Below, piece after piece: positions 19,603-28,457 of a DNA stretch of 64,000 bases. The notes beneath the pieces were generated by a model. That model searched no databases. It had not been told where the DNA came from and was given only the letters and a program-made list of their open reading frames with translations. The stretch covers positions 3,472,001-3,536,000 of the forward strand of contig NZ_HG938353.1 of assembly GCF_000731315.1 (NCBI RefSeq), given 5' to 3'. Position 1 is the first letter of the stretch. Each line of letters opens with the position of its first letter. The translations under genes were made by a program, and so were the position numbers. The DNA comes from Neorhizobium galegae bv. orientalis str. HAMBI 540 (GTDB lineage Bacteria > Pseudomonadota > Alphaproteobacteria > Rhizobiales > Rhizobiaceae).

Positions 19603-22600
19603 ATGGGCGAATTGAAGTGTGTTTTGATCGGTGGCGGACTATTGCTGGTTCAATGCGCTGAAATTCTGCGGGGACGCGGACATAAAATCCAGGCCATAGC
19701 GACCTCGAACGGATCGGTCCGAAACTGGGCGATGGCCCAGGACATTCCCGTCATAACACCCGAAGGCGATTACGCCGCCCAGCTGACGCAATACGACTAC
19801 GACTGGCTGTTCAGCATCGCCAACCTGAAAATGGTTCCCAATGCGATCTGGCAGCACGCGCGCATCGGCGCCGCCAATTTTCATGACGGCTTGCTGCCGG
19901 ATATGGCCGGCCTCAACACACCCGCCTGGGCGATCCTCGAAGGCCATGACCGGCACGGCATCACCTGGCACGCAATCACCGAAGGGATCGACGAAGGCGA
20001 TATCTATGCGCAGCAGCATTTCGAGATCAGCGCGGACGAGACGGCGCTGACGCTGAACACCAAATGCTTTGAAGCAGGGATTGCGACTTTCTCCGAGATG
20101 CTCGGCGACATCGAGCGCGGCACCCTGACCCCCCACCGCCAGGATTTTACGAGTCGCACCTATTACGAACAGCTCAGGCGTCCTCCGGCCGCCGGCACCC
20201 TCGATTTCACCGCTTCGGCAAACGAACTTTCGCGCCTGGTGCGCGGCCTGGATTTCGGCGCGCCCTATCTGAACCCGTTGGCAACGCCAAAGGTCCAGTT
20301 CGGCAACGACGTCTTCACCGTCAGAAATCTTCGTGTCCTCGACGGCGAGTTGAACGGCGAACCCGGCCTGGTCCTCTCGGTCGGCGCCCATGGCGTGACG
20401 GTCGGAACCGCGGACATGCCGGTCCTGCTCGAGGCCGTCCGCAAGGACGTTGCCGGGCCGATCACCCTTTCCTCGGTGCTGCGCCCCGGCGACCGGCTGC
20501 CGCTTATGAACGACCGCGAGAAGGACACGTTATCGCAAGCGGTTTCCACTCTTGCGCGACATGAAGGCTTCTTCCGCCGCACGCTCGAAACCATTGCCGA
20601 TATCACGCTACCCTATGTAAAAGCATCCGAAGCCGAACATGCCCCGGATATTCGCACCATCCCCCTGCCCTTTACCGGGCAACTTTCGCGGCAGGAACGG
20701 GTCGCGCTGACGGCAGCCTTCCTGAACCGTCTTTCCGGTCAGCCGACGTTCGACCTCGCTTATACGAACGACAGGCTGATAGAGCTTGGTGCCCATCACC
20801 CCGGCTATTTCGCGAAATCCATTCCGCTGCGAATCGACGCGGCGGGACAAGCCTCCATCCACGACCTGCTCGGGCATGTCGATCGGTCGCTGAAGGTGCT
20901 GGACGAACGCCAGGGTTATTGCCGCGATCTTGCCGACCGTTATCCCGGCCTGACCGCGCCTGAGCTGACGATCGGTATCGCGGACATCTCCAATCCGGCG
21001 CTCACCGATGAAATCGACGGCTGCGCCCTGACCTTCCGGCTCGGCGAGACGAGGGCCGACCTCGTCTACGATCGGGCGCGCGTCGATGAACGGCAGGCGC
21101 AGGATCTGGCGACGGCATTTGCGATCCTGGCCTCTGCGTTCGAGGACCACGCTACGTTGCTGCAGGACCTGCCCTTGATGTCGAACGCCGACAGGAACAT
21201 GGTCCTCTTCGACTGGAACCGGACTGAGCGGGAATACGACACGACCGCCTGCGTCCACCAGCTTATCGAGCGGCAGGTCGACCGGACGCCGGATGCCGAA
21301 GCTCTGGCATTCCACGGCCGTTCCCTTTCTTATCGCGAGATGGACGAGCGGGCGAACCGCATCGCACAAGCGCTGGTCGCCCAGGGCGTCGGCCCGGACG
21401 TCACCGTCGGCCTCTACCTGCCGCGTTCGCTCGACCTGGTCGTCGGCGCGCTTGCGATCATGAAGGCGGGCGCAGCCTATATTCCGCTCGACCCACATTT
21501 CCCGGCCGATCGCCTCGCCTTCATGATCAAGGACAGCGGCGCGAAACTTGTCCTGACCGAGCGTCGCCTTGCGAAATCCGAGACGCTTGATGGTAGCAAC
21601 TTCCTGTGTGTCGAGGATATTCTCAGAAACCAGACTACAGCGGACCGGCCAACAAGCGACGTTACTTCCAGCAATCTCGCCTATGTCATCTATACGTCGG
21701 GCTCTACCGGCCTGCCGAAGGGCGTGATGCTCGAGCATCGCAACGTCGTCAATTTCTTCGCCGGCATGGACGAGCGGGTGCCGCGCGCCGCCGATCGTCG
21801 CAATGTCTGGCTGGCCGTCACCAGCCTCTCTTTCGATATTTCCGTTCTGGAACTCTTCTGGACCCTTGCCCGTGGCTTCAAGGTCGTCATCCATTCCTCG
21901 GAAGTCATCGAAGCCAAGGCAAAGGGCGCGTCTTCCGCCGGGAGAGGCACCCATCTGGATTTCGGCCTCTTCTACTGGGGTAATGACGGCGGAGTTGGTC
22001 CGGACAAATACCGCCTGCTGATCGAAGGCGCGAAATTTGCCGATGCCAACGGATTCGATTCCGTCTGGACGCCGGAGCGCCATTTTCACGCCTTCGGTGG
22101 CCCCTATCCGAACCCGGCCGTTACCGGAGCGGCTGTCGCGGCGGTCACCAAAAACCTTTCGATCCGCGCCGGCAGCTGCGTTCTGCCGCTCCATCATCCG
22201 GCGCGCGTCGCCGAGGAATGGGCGGTTATCGACAATCTCAGCAATGGGCGCGTCGCACTTGCCTTCGCCTCCGGCTGGATGCCGGAGGACTTCGTGCTGC
22301 GGCCCGAAAACGCGCCGCCGAAGAACAAGGCGAGCCTGACCCGCGACATTGAGGTCGTCCGCAAATTGTGGCGTGGCGAGAGCGTCGATTTCGATTTCGG
22401 CGCCGGCTCGGTCGCAGTCGTGACCCAGCCGCGGCCGGTCCAGAAGGAACTCCCTATCTGGCTGACCACCGCCGGCAATCCGGAAAGCTATCGGGAAGCC
22501 GCTCGGCTTGGCGCCAACGTGCTCACCCATTTGCTCGGCCAGTCGGTCGACGAGCTTGCGGAAAAAATCCGTATCTACCGACAGACGCTCACTGAGACAG

Positions 22601-24222
22601 GCCGCGACCCCGCCGATTACAAAGTCACGCTAATGCTGCACACCCTGATCGGCGAAGATCGCAACGAGGTGCGGGATCTGGCGCGCGGCCCGATGAAGGA
22701 ATACCTGCGCAGCGCAGCGGCCCTCATCAAGCAATATGCCTGGGCGTTTCCGGCCTTCAAGAAGCCGCAGGGCATCGCCCAGCCGATGGATATCGACCTC
22801 CAGTCGCTCGCGCCCGAGGAGATGGATGCCATCCTGGAATTCGCCTTCCTGCGTTATTTCGAGGACAGCGGCCTGTTCGGCACGGTCGAGGATGCGCTGG
22901 AAAGGCTGGATCAGGTCAAGGGGGCCGGCGTCGACGACATTGCATGCCTCATCGATTTCGGCCTGGCCGACGATATCGTCCTGGAAAGGCTGCCGCTGCT
23001 GGCCGAAGTGGTCAAGACGAGCAAGAATCCCGTCAGCGAAGAGACCGGAGACGGTTTTGCAGAAGAAATCCGCAAGCATCGGGTTACCCATCTGCAATGC
23101 ACGCCCTCGATGGCCCGCATGTTCATGATGATCGACGAGGACCGCGCTGCCTTGAGCGATGTCCGCCATCTCTTCCTCGGCGGCGAGGCGCTGCAGGGGT
23201 CGCTTCTCGCAGCCTTGCGAACCGTCACCGATGCGACGATTGAAAACATGTACGGCCCGACCGAGACGACAATCTGGTCTTCGACATTCACGGCCGGCCC
23301 ATCGACAGGCGTCGTGCCGATCGGCCATCCGATCGCCAATACCCAGCTCTATGTGCTCGACAATGCCTATAATCCGGTGCCGCCCGGCGATGTCGGCGAA
23401 CTCTATATCGGCGGCGATGGCGTCGCCCGCGGATATCACAACCGCGAACAGTTCACCAAAGAACGCTTCCTGCCGAACCCATTCATGGAAGGCCGGATCT
23501 ATCGAACCGGCGACCTTGCTCGCTTCGACAGGAACGGCGTCCTACATTTCCTCGGCCGTACCGATCATCAGGTAAAGATCCGCGGCCATCGCATCGAGCT
23601 TGGCGAGATCGAAGCGCGGATCGGCACATTCGCCGGCATCCGCGAGGCGGTCGTGGTCGCTCGCAAGGACAACCCCGGCGACGTGCGCCTGGTGGCTTAT
23701 ATCCGCACCGGCGGGACGTCCGTCTCCGAACAGGATTTGCGTGCCTATATCGCCGAAGCTCTGCCCGATGCGATGATACCATCGCATTTCGTGACGATGG
23801 AGGCCTTCCCGCTGACGCCGAACGCCAAGGTGGATCGTAACAAGCTGCCGGCTCCGACGGAAAAGGTCCAGTCCACGCCCGCGACGTTCATAGAACCGTC
23901 CAACAGTCTGCAACGCGACATCAGCGAGGTCTTCAGCCGCGCACTTGGGCTCGAAAAGGTCGGCATCTTCGACAACTTCTTTGCACTCGGAGGACATTCG
24001 CTGCTCGCTGTGCAGGTCCATCGCGAAATGAAGGCAAAGCTGGCACCGGATCTGACGATCACCGACCTCTTCCGTTTCCCGACGGTTGCCCTTCTGGCCG
24101 ACCATATCGCCGGCAAGGGTAAGGCCGATATCCAGCTGAGCAGGGTGGCCGAGCGAGCCGCATTGCGCCGCAATGCGATGGAACGGCGCCCGACGCTGGT
24201 CCGCGTGGAAACGAAGGTCTAG
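19603..24222 (+). CDS. NRPS: formyltransferase - half C domain - A(Gly-like) with embedded luciferase-like monooxygenase - PCP
   Basis: 1539 aa from ATG 19603 (GGGGAC 8 nt upstream). Residues 1-260 are a formyltransferase with Asn92, His94 (NFHDGLLP) and Asp130 (GIDEGDI). About 356-545 resembles only the C-terminal half of a condensation domain; HHxxxDG is absent. The A domain starts near 547: A3 YTSGSTGLPKG, A4 SLSFDIS, A5 NMYGPTETT, and NAKVDRNKLP as A10. Between A4 and A5, about 780-1140, sits an FMN-dependent luciferase-like monooxygenase of the MupA/Atu3670 type (LDFGLFYWGND; VWTPERHFH). My by-eye specificity residues are D-I-L-Q-F-G-M-I-W-K, near the published glycine code DILQLGLIWK. 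PCP about 1435-1505 (GGHSLLAV). No TE. Known parallel: MtaG/MelG of myxothiazol and melithiazol, where such an embedded domain oxidises glycine. Product unknown; may initiate for the PKS. Confidence 0.9.
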   Translation: MGELKCVLIGGGLLLVQCAEILRGRGHKIQAIATSNGSVRNWAMAQDIPVITPEGDYAAQLTQYDYDWLFSIANLKMVPNAIWQHARIGAANFHDGLLPDMAGLNTPAWAILEGHDRHGITWHAITEGIDEGDIYAQQHFEISADETALTLNTKCFEAGIATFSEMLGDIERGTLTPHRQDFTSRTYYEQLRRPPAAGTLDFTASANELSRLVRGLDFGAPYLNPLATPKVQFGNDVFTVRNLRVLDGELNGEPGLVLSVGAHGVTVGTADMPVLLEAVRKDVAGPITLSSVLRPGDRLPLMNDREKDTLSQAVSTLARHEGFFRRTLETIADITLPYVKASEAEHAPDIRTIPLPFTGQLSRQERVALTAAFLNRLSGQPTFDLAYTNDRLIELGAHHPGYFAKSIPLRIDAAGQASIHDLLGHVDRSLKVLDERQGYCRDLADRYPGLTAPELTIGIADISNPALTDEIDGCALTFRLGETRADLVYDRARVDERQAQDLATAFAILASAFEDHATLLQDLPLMSNADRNMVLFDWNRTEREYDTTACVHQLIERQVDRTPDAEALAFHGRSLSYREMDERANRIAQALVAQGVGPDVTVGLYLPRSLDLVVGALAIMKAGAAYIPLDPHFPADRLAFMIKDSGAKLVLTERRLAKSETLDGSNFLCVEDILRNQTTADRPTSDVTSSNLAYVIYTSGSTGLPKGVMLEHRNVVNFFAGMDERVPRAADRRNVWLAVTSLSFDISVLELFWTLARGFKVVIHSSEVIEAKAKGASSAGRGTHLDFGLFYWGNDGGVGPDKYRLLIEGAKFADANGFDSVWTPERHFHAFGGPYPNPAVTGAAVAAVTKNLSIRAGSCVLPLHHPARVAEEWAVIDNLSNGRVALAFASGWMPEDFVLRPENAPPKNKASLTRDIEVVRKLWRGESVDFDFGAGSVAVVTQPRPVQKELPIWLTTAGNPESYREAARLGANVLTHLLGQSVDELAEKIRIYRQTLTETGRDPADYKVTLMLHTLIGEDRNEVRDLARGPMKEYLRSAAALIKQYAWAFPAFKKPQGIAQPMDIDLQSLAPEEMDAILEFAFLRYFEDSGLFGTVEDALERLDQVKGAGVDDIACLIDFGLADDIVLERLPLLAEVVKTSKNPVSEETGDGFAEEIRKHRVTHLQCTPSMARMFMMIDEDRAALSDVRHLFLGGEALQGSLLAALRTVTDATIENMYGPTETTIWSSTFTAGPSTGVVPIGHPIANTQLYVLDNAYNPVPPGDVGELYIGGDGVARGYHNREQFTKERFLPNPFMEGRIYRTGDLARFDRNGVLHFLGRTDHQVKIRGHRIELGEIEARIGTFAGIREAVVVARKDNPGDVRLVAYIRTGGTSVSEQDLRAYIAEALPDAMIPSHFVTMEAFPLTPNAKVDRNKLPAPTEKVQSTPATFIEPSNSLQRDISEVFSRALGLEKVGIFDNFFALGGHSLLAVQVHREMKAKLAPDLTITDLFRFPTVALLADHIAGKGKADIQLSRVAERAALRRNAMERRPTLVRVETKV

Positions 24223-24224
24223 CT

Positions 24225-24875
24225 ATGCTGCTGGAAGGCATATTCGACCCTTCCGTGTCGGTTGCCGAATCCGACCTGTTCGGCGACGTTTCGAAACTCT
24301 ATCCCGAAGAGAGAACGGCGATCGCCACGGCGGTGAAGAGCCGGCAGCAGGAGTTCACCGCCGGCCGCACCTGCGCCCGGCGGGCCATGGGCCATCTGGG
24401 CCTGCCGGATATGGCCATCCCCGTGGGGTCCGATCGTGCGCCGATCTGGCCGGCCGGCATTGCCGGAAGCATCAGCCACTCCACCACGCGATGCGTAGCG
24501 GCTATCGGCCGCCATTCGGACGGCATCAAGGCTCTCGGACTCGATCTGGAGGAAGCGACGCCGCTTGACGACACCTATGCGCAGGAGATCTGCACCCCGC
24601 GCGAGCGGCAATGGCTCAACCGCCAGCAATGGGGCACTCGCGGCCGGTTGGTGAAGGCGATCTTCAGCGCCAAGGAATGCACCTACAAGTGCCAGTACGG
24701 CCTGACGCGCACGATGTTCGGTTTCGAGGCCATCCGCATCGAATTGAACCTCGCCGACGGGCACTTCGCCGCTTATTTCGAGATCGATGTCCCGCCCTTT
24801 AGGACTGGTGACCGGCTTGTGGGCCGGATCAGGCTGCGGGACGGATATGTCGTCGCCGGCATGATCATCCGCTGA
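24225..24875 (+). CDS. Sfp/EntD-type 4'-phosphopantetheinyl transferase
   Basis: The 216-aa protein starts 2 bp after the NRPS stop, so it is co-translated. Family blocks: AGRTCARRAM in the N-terminal half, the conserved SISHSTTRCVAAIG, the magnesium-binding LGLDLEEATPL, and the F-S-A-K-E-C-T-Y-K core near residue 147. It transfers the phosphopantetheine arm of CoA to carrier-domain serines. Likely targets are the PCP of the NRPS, the ACP of the PKS and perhaps the stand-alone ACP at 31158. A dedicated PPTase supports a self-contained biosynthetic unit. Confidence 0.93.
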   Translation: MLLEGIFDPSVSVAESDLFGDVSKLYPEERTAIATAVKSRQQEFTAGRTCARRAMGHLGLPDMAIPVGSDRAPIWPAGIAGSISHSTTRCVAAIGRHSDGIKALGLDLEEATPLDDTYAQEICTPRERQWLNRQQWGTRGRLVKAIFSAKECTYKCQYGLTRTMFGFEAIRIELNLADGHFAAYFEIDVPPFRTGDRLVGRIRLRDGYVVAGMIIR

Positions 24876-25273
24876 AGCATTCAGCCGTAGCCCTGGCGAT
24901 CTCGCAGCCGGGCGAGCTGAAGGCGAGGAAGGCAGATCGTACCCGGAGCCTGTCCTGAGCCTGGGCCAGGCCGCCAATAACCAAGAAGAACGTACTTCTA
25001 GCCCATTTCACTATGAGGCAACCGGCCAGAAGTCGGTGGCGGCATTTTGCGTAGCCGGCTGCATTCACTCGATCAATAACCATTTTGGCACGAAGAACAG
25101 GCTTCAATTGACCCACCTGCCATCAAATGGGCGTAGATAGGTTCGACCTGATCCCACCTGCCCCAAAATAGGATGAGCCCGCGCTCACTCGAACTGTGTA
25201 GCGTGGTCAGCTTAGAACGCTCGGCCCTCCCGTTATGATTGACTCCTTGAGACGCTATCGTCGGAGGGAAATC
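24876..25273. other. Intergenic region before the GT2 gene
   Basis: 398 bases without a supported gene. The string CCCACCTGCC occurs twice (around 25111 and 25155), unexplained. A small stem GCTGAA/TTCAGC spans the PPTase stop but has no T-run, so I do not call a terminator. A GGAGGG ribosome site at the right end belongs to the next gene. Confidence 0.4.
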
Positions 25274-26470
25274 ATGCAACAGGACATACTGGTCGCCGCA
25301 GCATTGTTATTGTCCGTCGTTGTCCTTGTTCCGACTGTCTTTTTCGCGATCGAGTGCCTTGCGGGAAGCATCGGCCGGCAGAGCACACCGCCTCGTCAGA
25401 ACGGCCGACGACCGCAAGTCGCGGTTCTTGTCCCGGCGCACAACGAAGAGCTTCAGATCATCGGCACCCTGCAGAGCATCCAAAGCCAGATGCGCGACGG
25501 CGATCGGCTGGTCGTCGTGGCCGACAATTGCAACGATCTCACCGCCTCGCTGGCGCGCGAAGCGGGCGCGGATGTCATCGTACGGTTCGATCCGCTTCGC
25601 CGCGGCAAGGGATACGCCCTCGACGCCGGCGTCAGGTACCTCGGCCTGCTGCCGCCGGACGTGGTCGTCATTGTCGACGCCGATTGCTGGCTGGAACCGG
25701 GCGCGCTCGATAACCTCGCCCTCATGGCCGCGGCAACGAACGGACCCGTGCAATCACGCTATCTGATGTTCGCGCCGCCGGACGCAAGCATCAACCTCGC
25801 TGTTTCCGAATTCGCATTTCTACTGAAGAACCGGATCCGGCTTCTTGGACTGGCTAAACTCGGGCTTCCTGCGCAATTGACCGGCTCGGGCATGGCATTT
25901 CCCTGGGCCGTCCTGCGTGACGCCGCACTTGCGAACGGCGATCTGGTCGAAGACATGAAGCTGGGGCTGGACCTCGCGCGGATTGGCCACGCTCCGCTTT
26001 TTTGCGATGCCGCAGCCGTAAGCAGCAGGTTTCCGTATTCAAAGAAAGGCCTCGAAACACAAGCCTCCCGATGGAACGCGGGCCGCTTGGCGTTAGCGGC
26101 ACACCTTTTCTCGGCCTTGCTTGACGTCAACACGTTGCGGAACAGAGCCTATCTGGCGCTCGTCGTCGATGCGCTCATACCGCCACTGACATTGCTGGCA
26201 GCGCTTCTCCTGCTCTCACTGTTTCCGGCAGTCTTCCTCGCGACTTCGGGAATTGCGATCGCGCCGTTGGCCATCTCGATCATCAGCATCCTGGCTTTCG
26301 ATATCGCGCTGTCCGTAGCTTGGTGGCGTCACGGCAGACGCGCGCTTCCCATGCATGCCATGGCTGACATCCCGGGATACATCTTCAAGAAACTGAGGCT
26401 CTATCCGCGCCATGTCATCGAAGCCGGCGGGGCCACCTGGATCAGAACCGATCGAACCAGGATTCACTGA
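25274..26470 (+). CDS. Membrane-bound GT2 glycosyltransferase
   Basis: 398 aa from the ATG 25274 with GGAGG 7 nt upstream; an ATG 39 bp earlier has no such site. One N-terminal helix (ILVAAALLLSVVVLVPTVFFA) leads into a GT2 domain with VAVLVPAHNE, VVVADNCND, IVDADCWL and the later VEDMKLGLDL and QASRWNAGRL (Q-x-x-R-W). That D,D,D,QxxRW set is found in processive or membrane GT2 enzymes. Two or three C-terminal helices follow. It faces the GMC oxidoreductase gene convergently. It may add an EPS sugar; a lipid or aminosugar role cannot be excluded. Confidence 0.85.
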   Translation: MQQDILVAAALLLSVVVLVPTVFFAIECLAGSIGRQSTPPRQNGRRPQVAVLVPAHNEELQIIGTLQSIQSQMRDGDRLVVVADNCNDLTASLAREAGADVIVRFDPLRRGKGYALDAGVRYLGLLPPDVVVIVDADCWLEPGALDNLALMAAATNGPVQSRYLMFAPPDASINLAVSEFAFLLKNRIRLLGLAKLGLPAQLTGSGMAFPWAVLRDAALANGDLVEDMKLGLDLARIGHAPLFCDAAAVSSRFPYSKKGLETQASRWNAGRLALAAHLFSALLDVNTLRNRAYLALVVDALIPPLTLLAALLLLSLFPAVFLATSGIAIAPLAISIISILAFDIALSVAWWRHGRRALPMHAMADIPGYIFKKLRLYPRHVIEAGGATWIRTDRTRIH

Positions 26471-26478
26471 TCCGGGGC

Positions 26479-26498
26479 GAGAGGGGCATTCCCCTTTC
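26479..26498. terminator. Stem-loop between convergent genes
   Basis: GAGAGGGG / CCCCTTTC with the loop CATT forms an 8-bp stem (one G-T pair) in the 39-bp gap between the GT2 and GMC genes. There is no T-run, so it may act as a weak bidirectional terminator or not at all. Confidence 0.3.
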
Positions 26499-26509
26499 GG
26501 AAAGTCGGC

Positions 26510-28099
26510 TCAGGACGTGGGATCCGGGACGACCTCGGCCTCCGTCAGGTTCGTCCTTGTCGCTGAGAGTTTCTGAGCAATATGCTCTGCAACACGCAAG
26601 GCGTTCGCGGCTACCGTGAGGCTTGGATTGGCCCCTCCGCTGGTCGGAAAGAACGAAGCATCGACGACATAGAGATTGTCCAGGTCGTGCACGCGGTTGT
26701 TGGTATCCAATACCGCGGTAGAGGGATCCGAACCAAACCGGCATGTGCCACAGGCATGGCCGTAGTTGAGGTTGACTTCGGAACCGAGCATCATCATCCG
26801 GTGCCACTTGAATGCTTTCCGGTATAGTTTGCGGAAGGCCTGCATTCTTTGCCGCAACTCGGCATGAATGGTATATTCGAAATACATTCTGGCCGGATCT
26901 TCCGGATCGGGCCTGACGCGATTTTCGGGATAAGGCAGATCCTCGAGGATAGAAGTGAATATGGTCGCATTGCCTGAGATAAGGGCGCCGATCATCGCCG
27001 GAATGCGCATGAAGGGCTTCAGCGGCTTCAGCCAGATCCAGCCATTCCGGTCGATCAGCGATTTCAGGAAGTGAAGCACGTTGTTGGCGGTCGCCGTCAG
27101 ACCCGTAGACTGGATGACGCCCAGCTTGAGGCCTTGATATTCGTAGAAATCGCGAAGACCGATAGCCTTTCCCGGCTCTGAAACACGGGTTCTGCCACGA
27201 GGCCAGACAGCGAAGAAATCAGACGCGTGAAACATCAGATTGCGCCCCACGAGGTCTGACGTGTTTGCAAGGCCGTTCGGCCAGAACTCGTTCGTGGAAT
27301 TAAGAAGCAGCAAGGGCGTTGAAAGCGCCCCGGCGGCGAGCACATAGAGCTTCGCAACGATCGCCAGCTCGTTCCCGTTCTTCCGGCAAGACAATTGCGT
27401 GACCGCCTGGTCATCGGCCGAGATCTTTTCCACACTGCACTGATCGATGATCATCGCATTGCCCGTCGCGAGCGCCGGCTCGACGAATGCCCGCCGTGCG
27501 TCCTGCTTGCAGGACTGGTGACAGATGAAGCCGCCGCATTGGCTACATCCGTCGATATATCGGCAGGCCGTGTGAACCCGATAGGGATGCATTCCATTCG
27601 ACTGCGCGGAATCGAAAAAATGCTGGTCGCATCGGGTCATGGCAGGAGGCTCGATAACATCGGATTGCGGCTGCAGCGGGTCCTGGCTGCCGCGAACGTG
27701 CAGAAGGCCTTCCGCCTTGCGGTAAAAAGGCTCCAGATTTTCATACCCGATGGGCCAGGCCGATCTGCCGGACTTGTCGACGATTTTGAAGTCGCTTGGG
27801 GAAAACCGTTCGAGCGCTGCAGCATAGATGAGCGTCGAACCGCCAACGCCGCAACCGAGTGCAGGAAAGAAGCGCACGGGATGAGCATCCACCGTGCCGG
27901 AAATCTGCTGCGGCCACCGGCCATTTCTCAAGCGTTTCGCTTCATCCGGACTGTCAGGATCATCATCTTCATCCTGCGGGAACTCAGCCAAGCCTTTTTC
28001 GATGAAAAGGACGCGATATCCGGCGGTTGCCAAAGCGTATCCCATTGCCGCCCCGCCCATTCCGGCGCCGACGATGGCAACGTCCCATTCAAATTCCAT
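26510..28099 (-). CDS. GMC-family FAD oxidoreductase with a four-cysteine motif
   Basis: 529 aa from the ATG 28099. FAD-binding N-terminus WDVAIVGAGMGGAAMGYAL with IEKG at the end of strand 2; LAAGALSTPLLLLNS and the C-terminal YVVDASFFPTSGGANPSLT block are GMC hallmarks. The segment CSQCGGFICHQSCKQDA near residue 190 has four spaced cysteines as in long-chain alcohol, sterol or sugar oxidoreductases of this family. No signal peptide. It could oxidise an alcohol of the polyketide or of an EPS sugar; neither is shown. It is divergent from the priming glycosyltransferase. Confidence 0.88.
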   Translation of the reverse strand: MEFEWDVAIVGAGMGGAAMGYALATAGYRVLFIEKGLAEFPQDEDDDPDSPDEAKRLRNGRWPQQISGTVDAHPVRFFPALGCGVGGSTLIYAAALERFSPSDFKIVDKSGRSAWPIGYENLEPFYRKAEGLLHVRGSQDPLQPQSDVIEPPAMTRCDQHFFDSAQSNGMHPYRVHTACRYIDGCSQCGGFICHQSCKQDARRAFVEPALATGNAMIIDQCSVEKISADDQAVTQLSCRKNGNELAIVAKLYVLAAGALSTPLLLLNSTNEFWPNGLANTSDLVGRNLMFHASDFFAVWPRGRTRVSEPGKAIGLRDFYEYQGLKLGVIQSTGLTATANNVLHFLKSLIDRNGWIWLKPLKPFMRIPAMIGALISGNATIFTSILEDLPYPENRVRPDPEDPARMYFEYTIHAELRQRMQAFRKLYRKAFKWHRMMMLGSEVNLNYGHACGTCRFGSDPSTAVLDTNNRVHDLDNLYVVDASFFPTSGGANPSLTVAANALRVAEHIAQKLSATRTNLTEAEVVPDPTS

Positions 28100-28457
28100 C
28101 CACACCCCCAACTCAAAACAAAGGGCTGTGGCGGTTAGCCTTCAGCCGGCCGGACCCCTCCGGCGGCTGAGCCCCAATATCCAAAATTGCTGCTAACGTT
28201 CAATTTATCGGCAGAGCAAGACAGTCCCGCCTTCTCGTTCGAAATATAAAATAGATCTATACCATTTAATTTAAGTCAAAATAAAATTATCTCGGAAATC
28301 TCGAAGGCAAATTCAACCCTATAGAGGAAAGATTGTATTCAATCGGCCCAGCAACAAAAGTAGGTAATAGGGAGATCATTCTTAGGAGGTAGGCTGGATA
28401 CATTGTGCCCACCCTCTCCTCGGCTATACTCTTATCGCTGGTAGGGGTTTTTTAACG
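28100..28457. other. Divergent intergenic region with 5' stem-loop of the GMC transcript
   Basis: 358 bases, no gene. Positions 28142-28170 fold into a 12-bp stem (TCAGCCGGCCGGA / TCCGGCGGCTGA, one bulged G, loop CCCC), 43 nt before the GMC start on the minus strand and without a T-run, so it may be a leader structure. Positions 28235-28310 are very AT-rich, as is common for Ros/MucR-controlled EPS promoters in rhizobia, though no defined site was identified. Confidence 0.5.
28403..28430 (+). promoter_or_regulatory. Candidate promoter for the priming glycosyltransferase
   Basis: TTGTGC and TATACT are separated by 16 bp; the -10 ends 27 bp before the ATG at 28458. The spacing fits a sigma-70 promoter; the -35 is a partial match. 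Confidence 0.35.

Noticed and set aside
20608..22530. 640-codon open frame on the minus strand inside the NRPS
   Set aside because: Antisense to clear NRPS domains with all core motifs; the translation has no family features and reflects GC-rich codon structure.
25111..25164. Two copies of CCCACCTGCC as an attachment or operator site
   Set aside because: Only 10 bp, no flanking integrase or symmetric structure, no clear gene dependence.
28383..28451. Leader peptide (GTG at 28405) before the priming transferase
   Set aside because: The AGGAGG element is about 15 nt away, too far, and the region reads better as a promoter.
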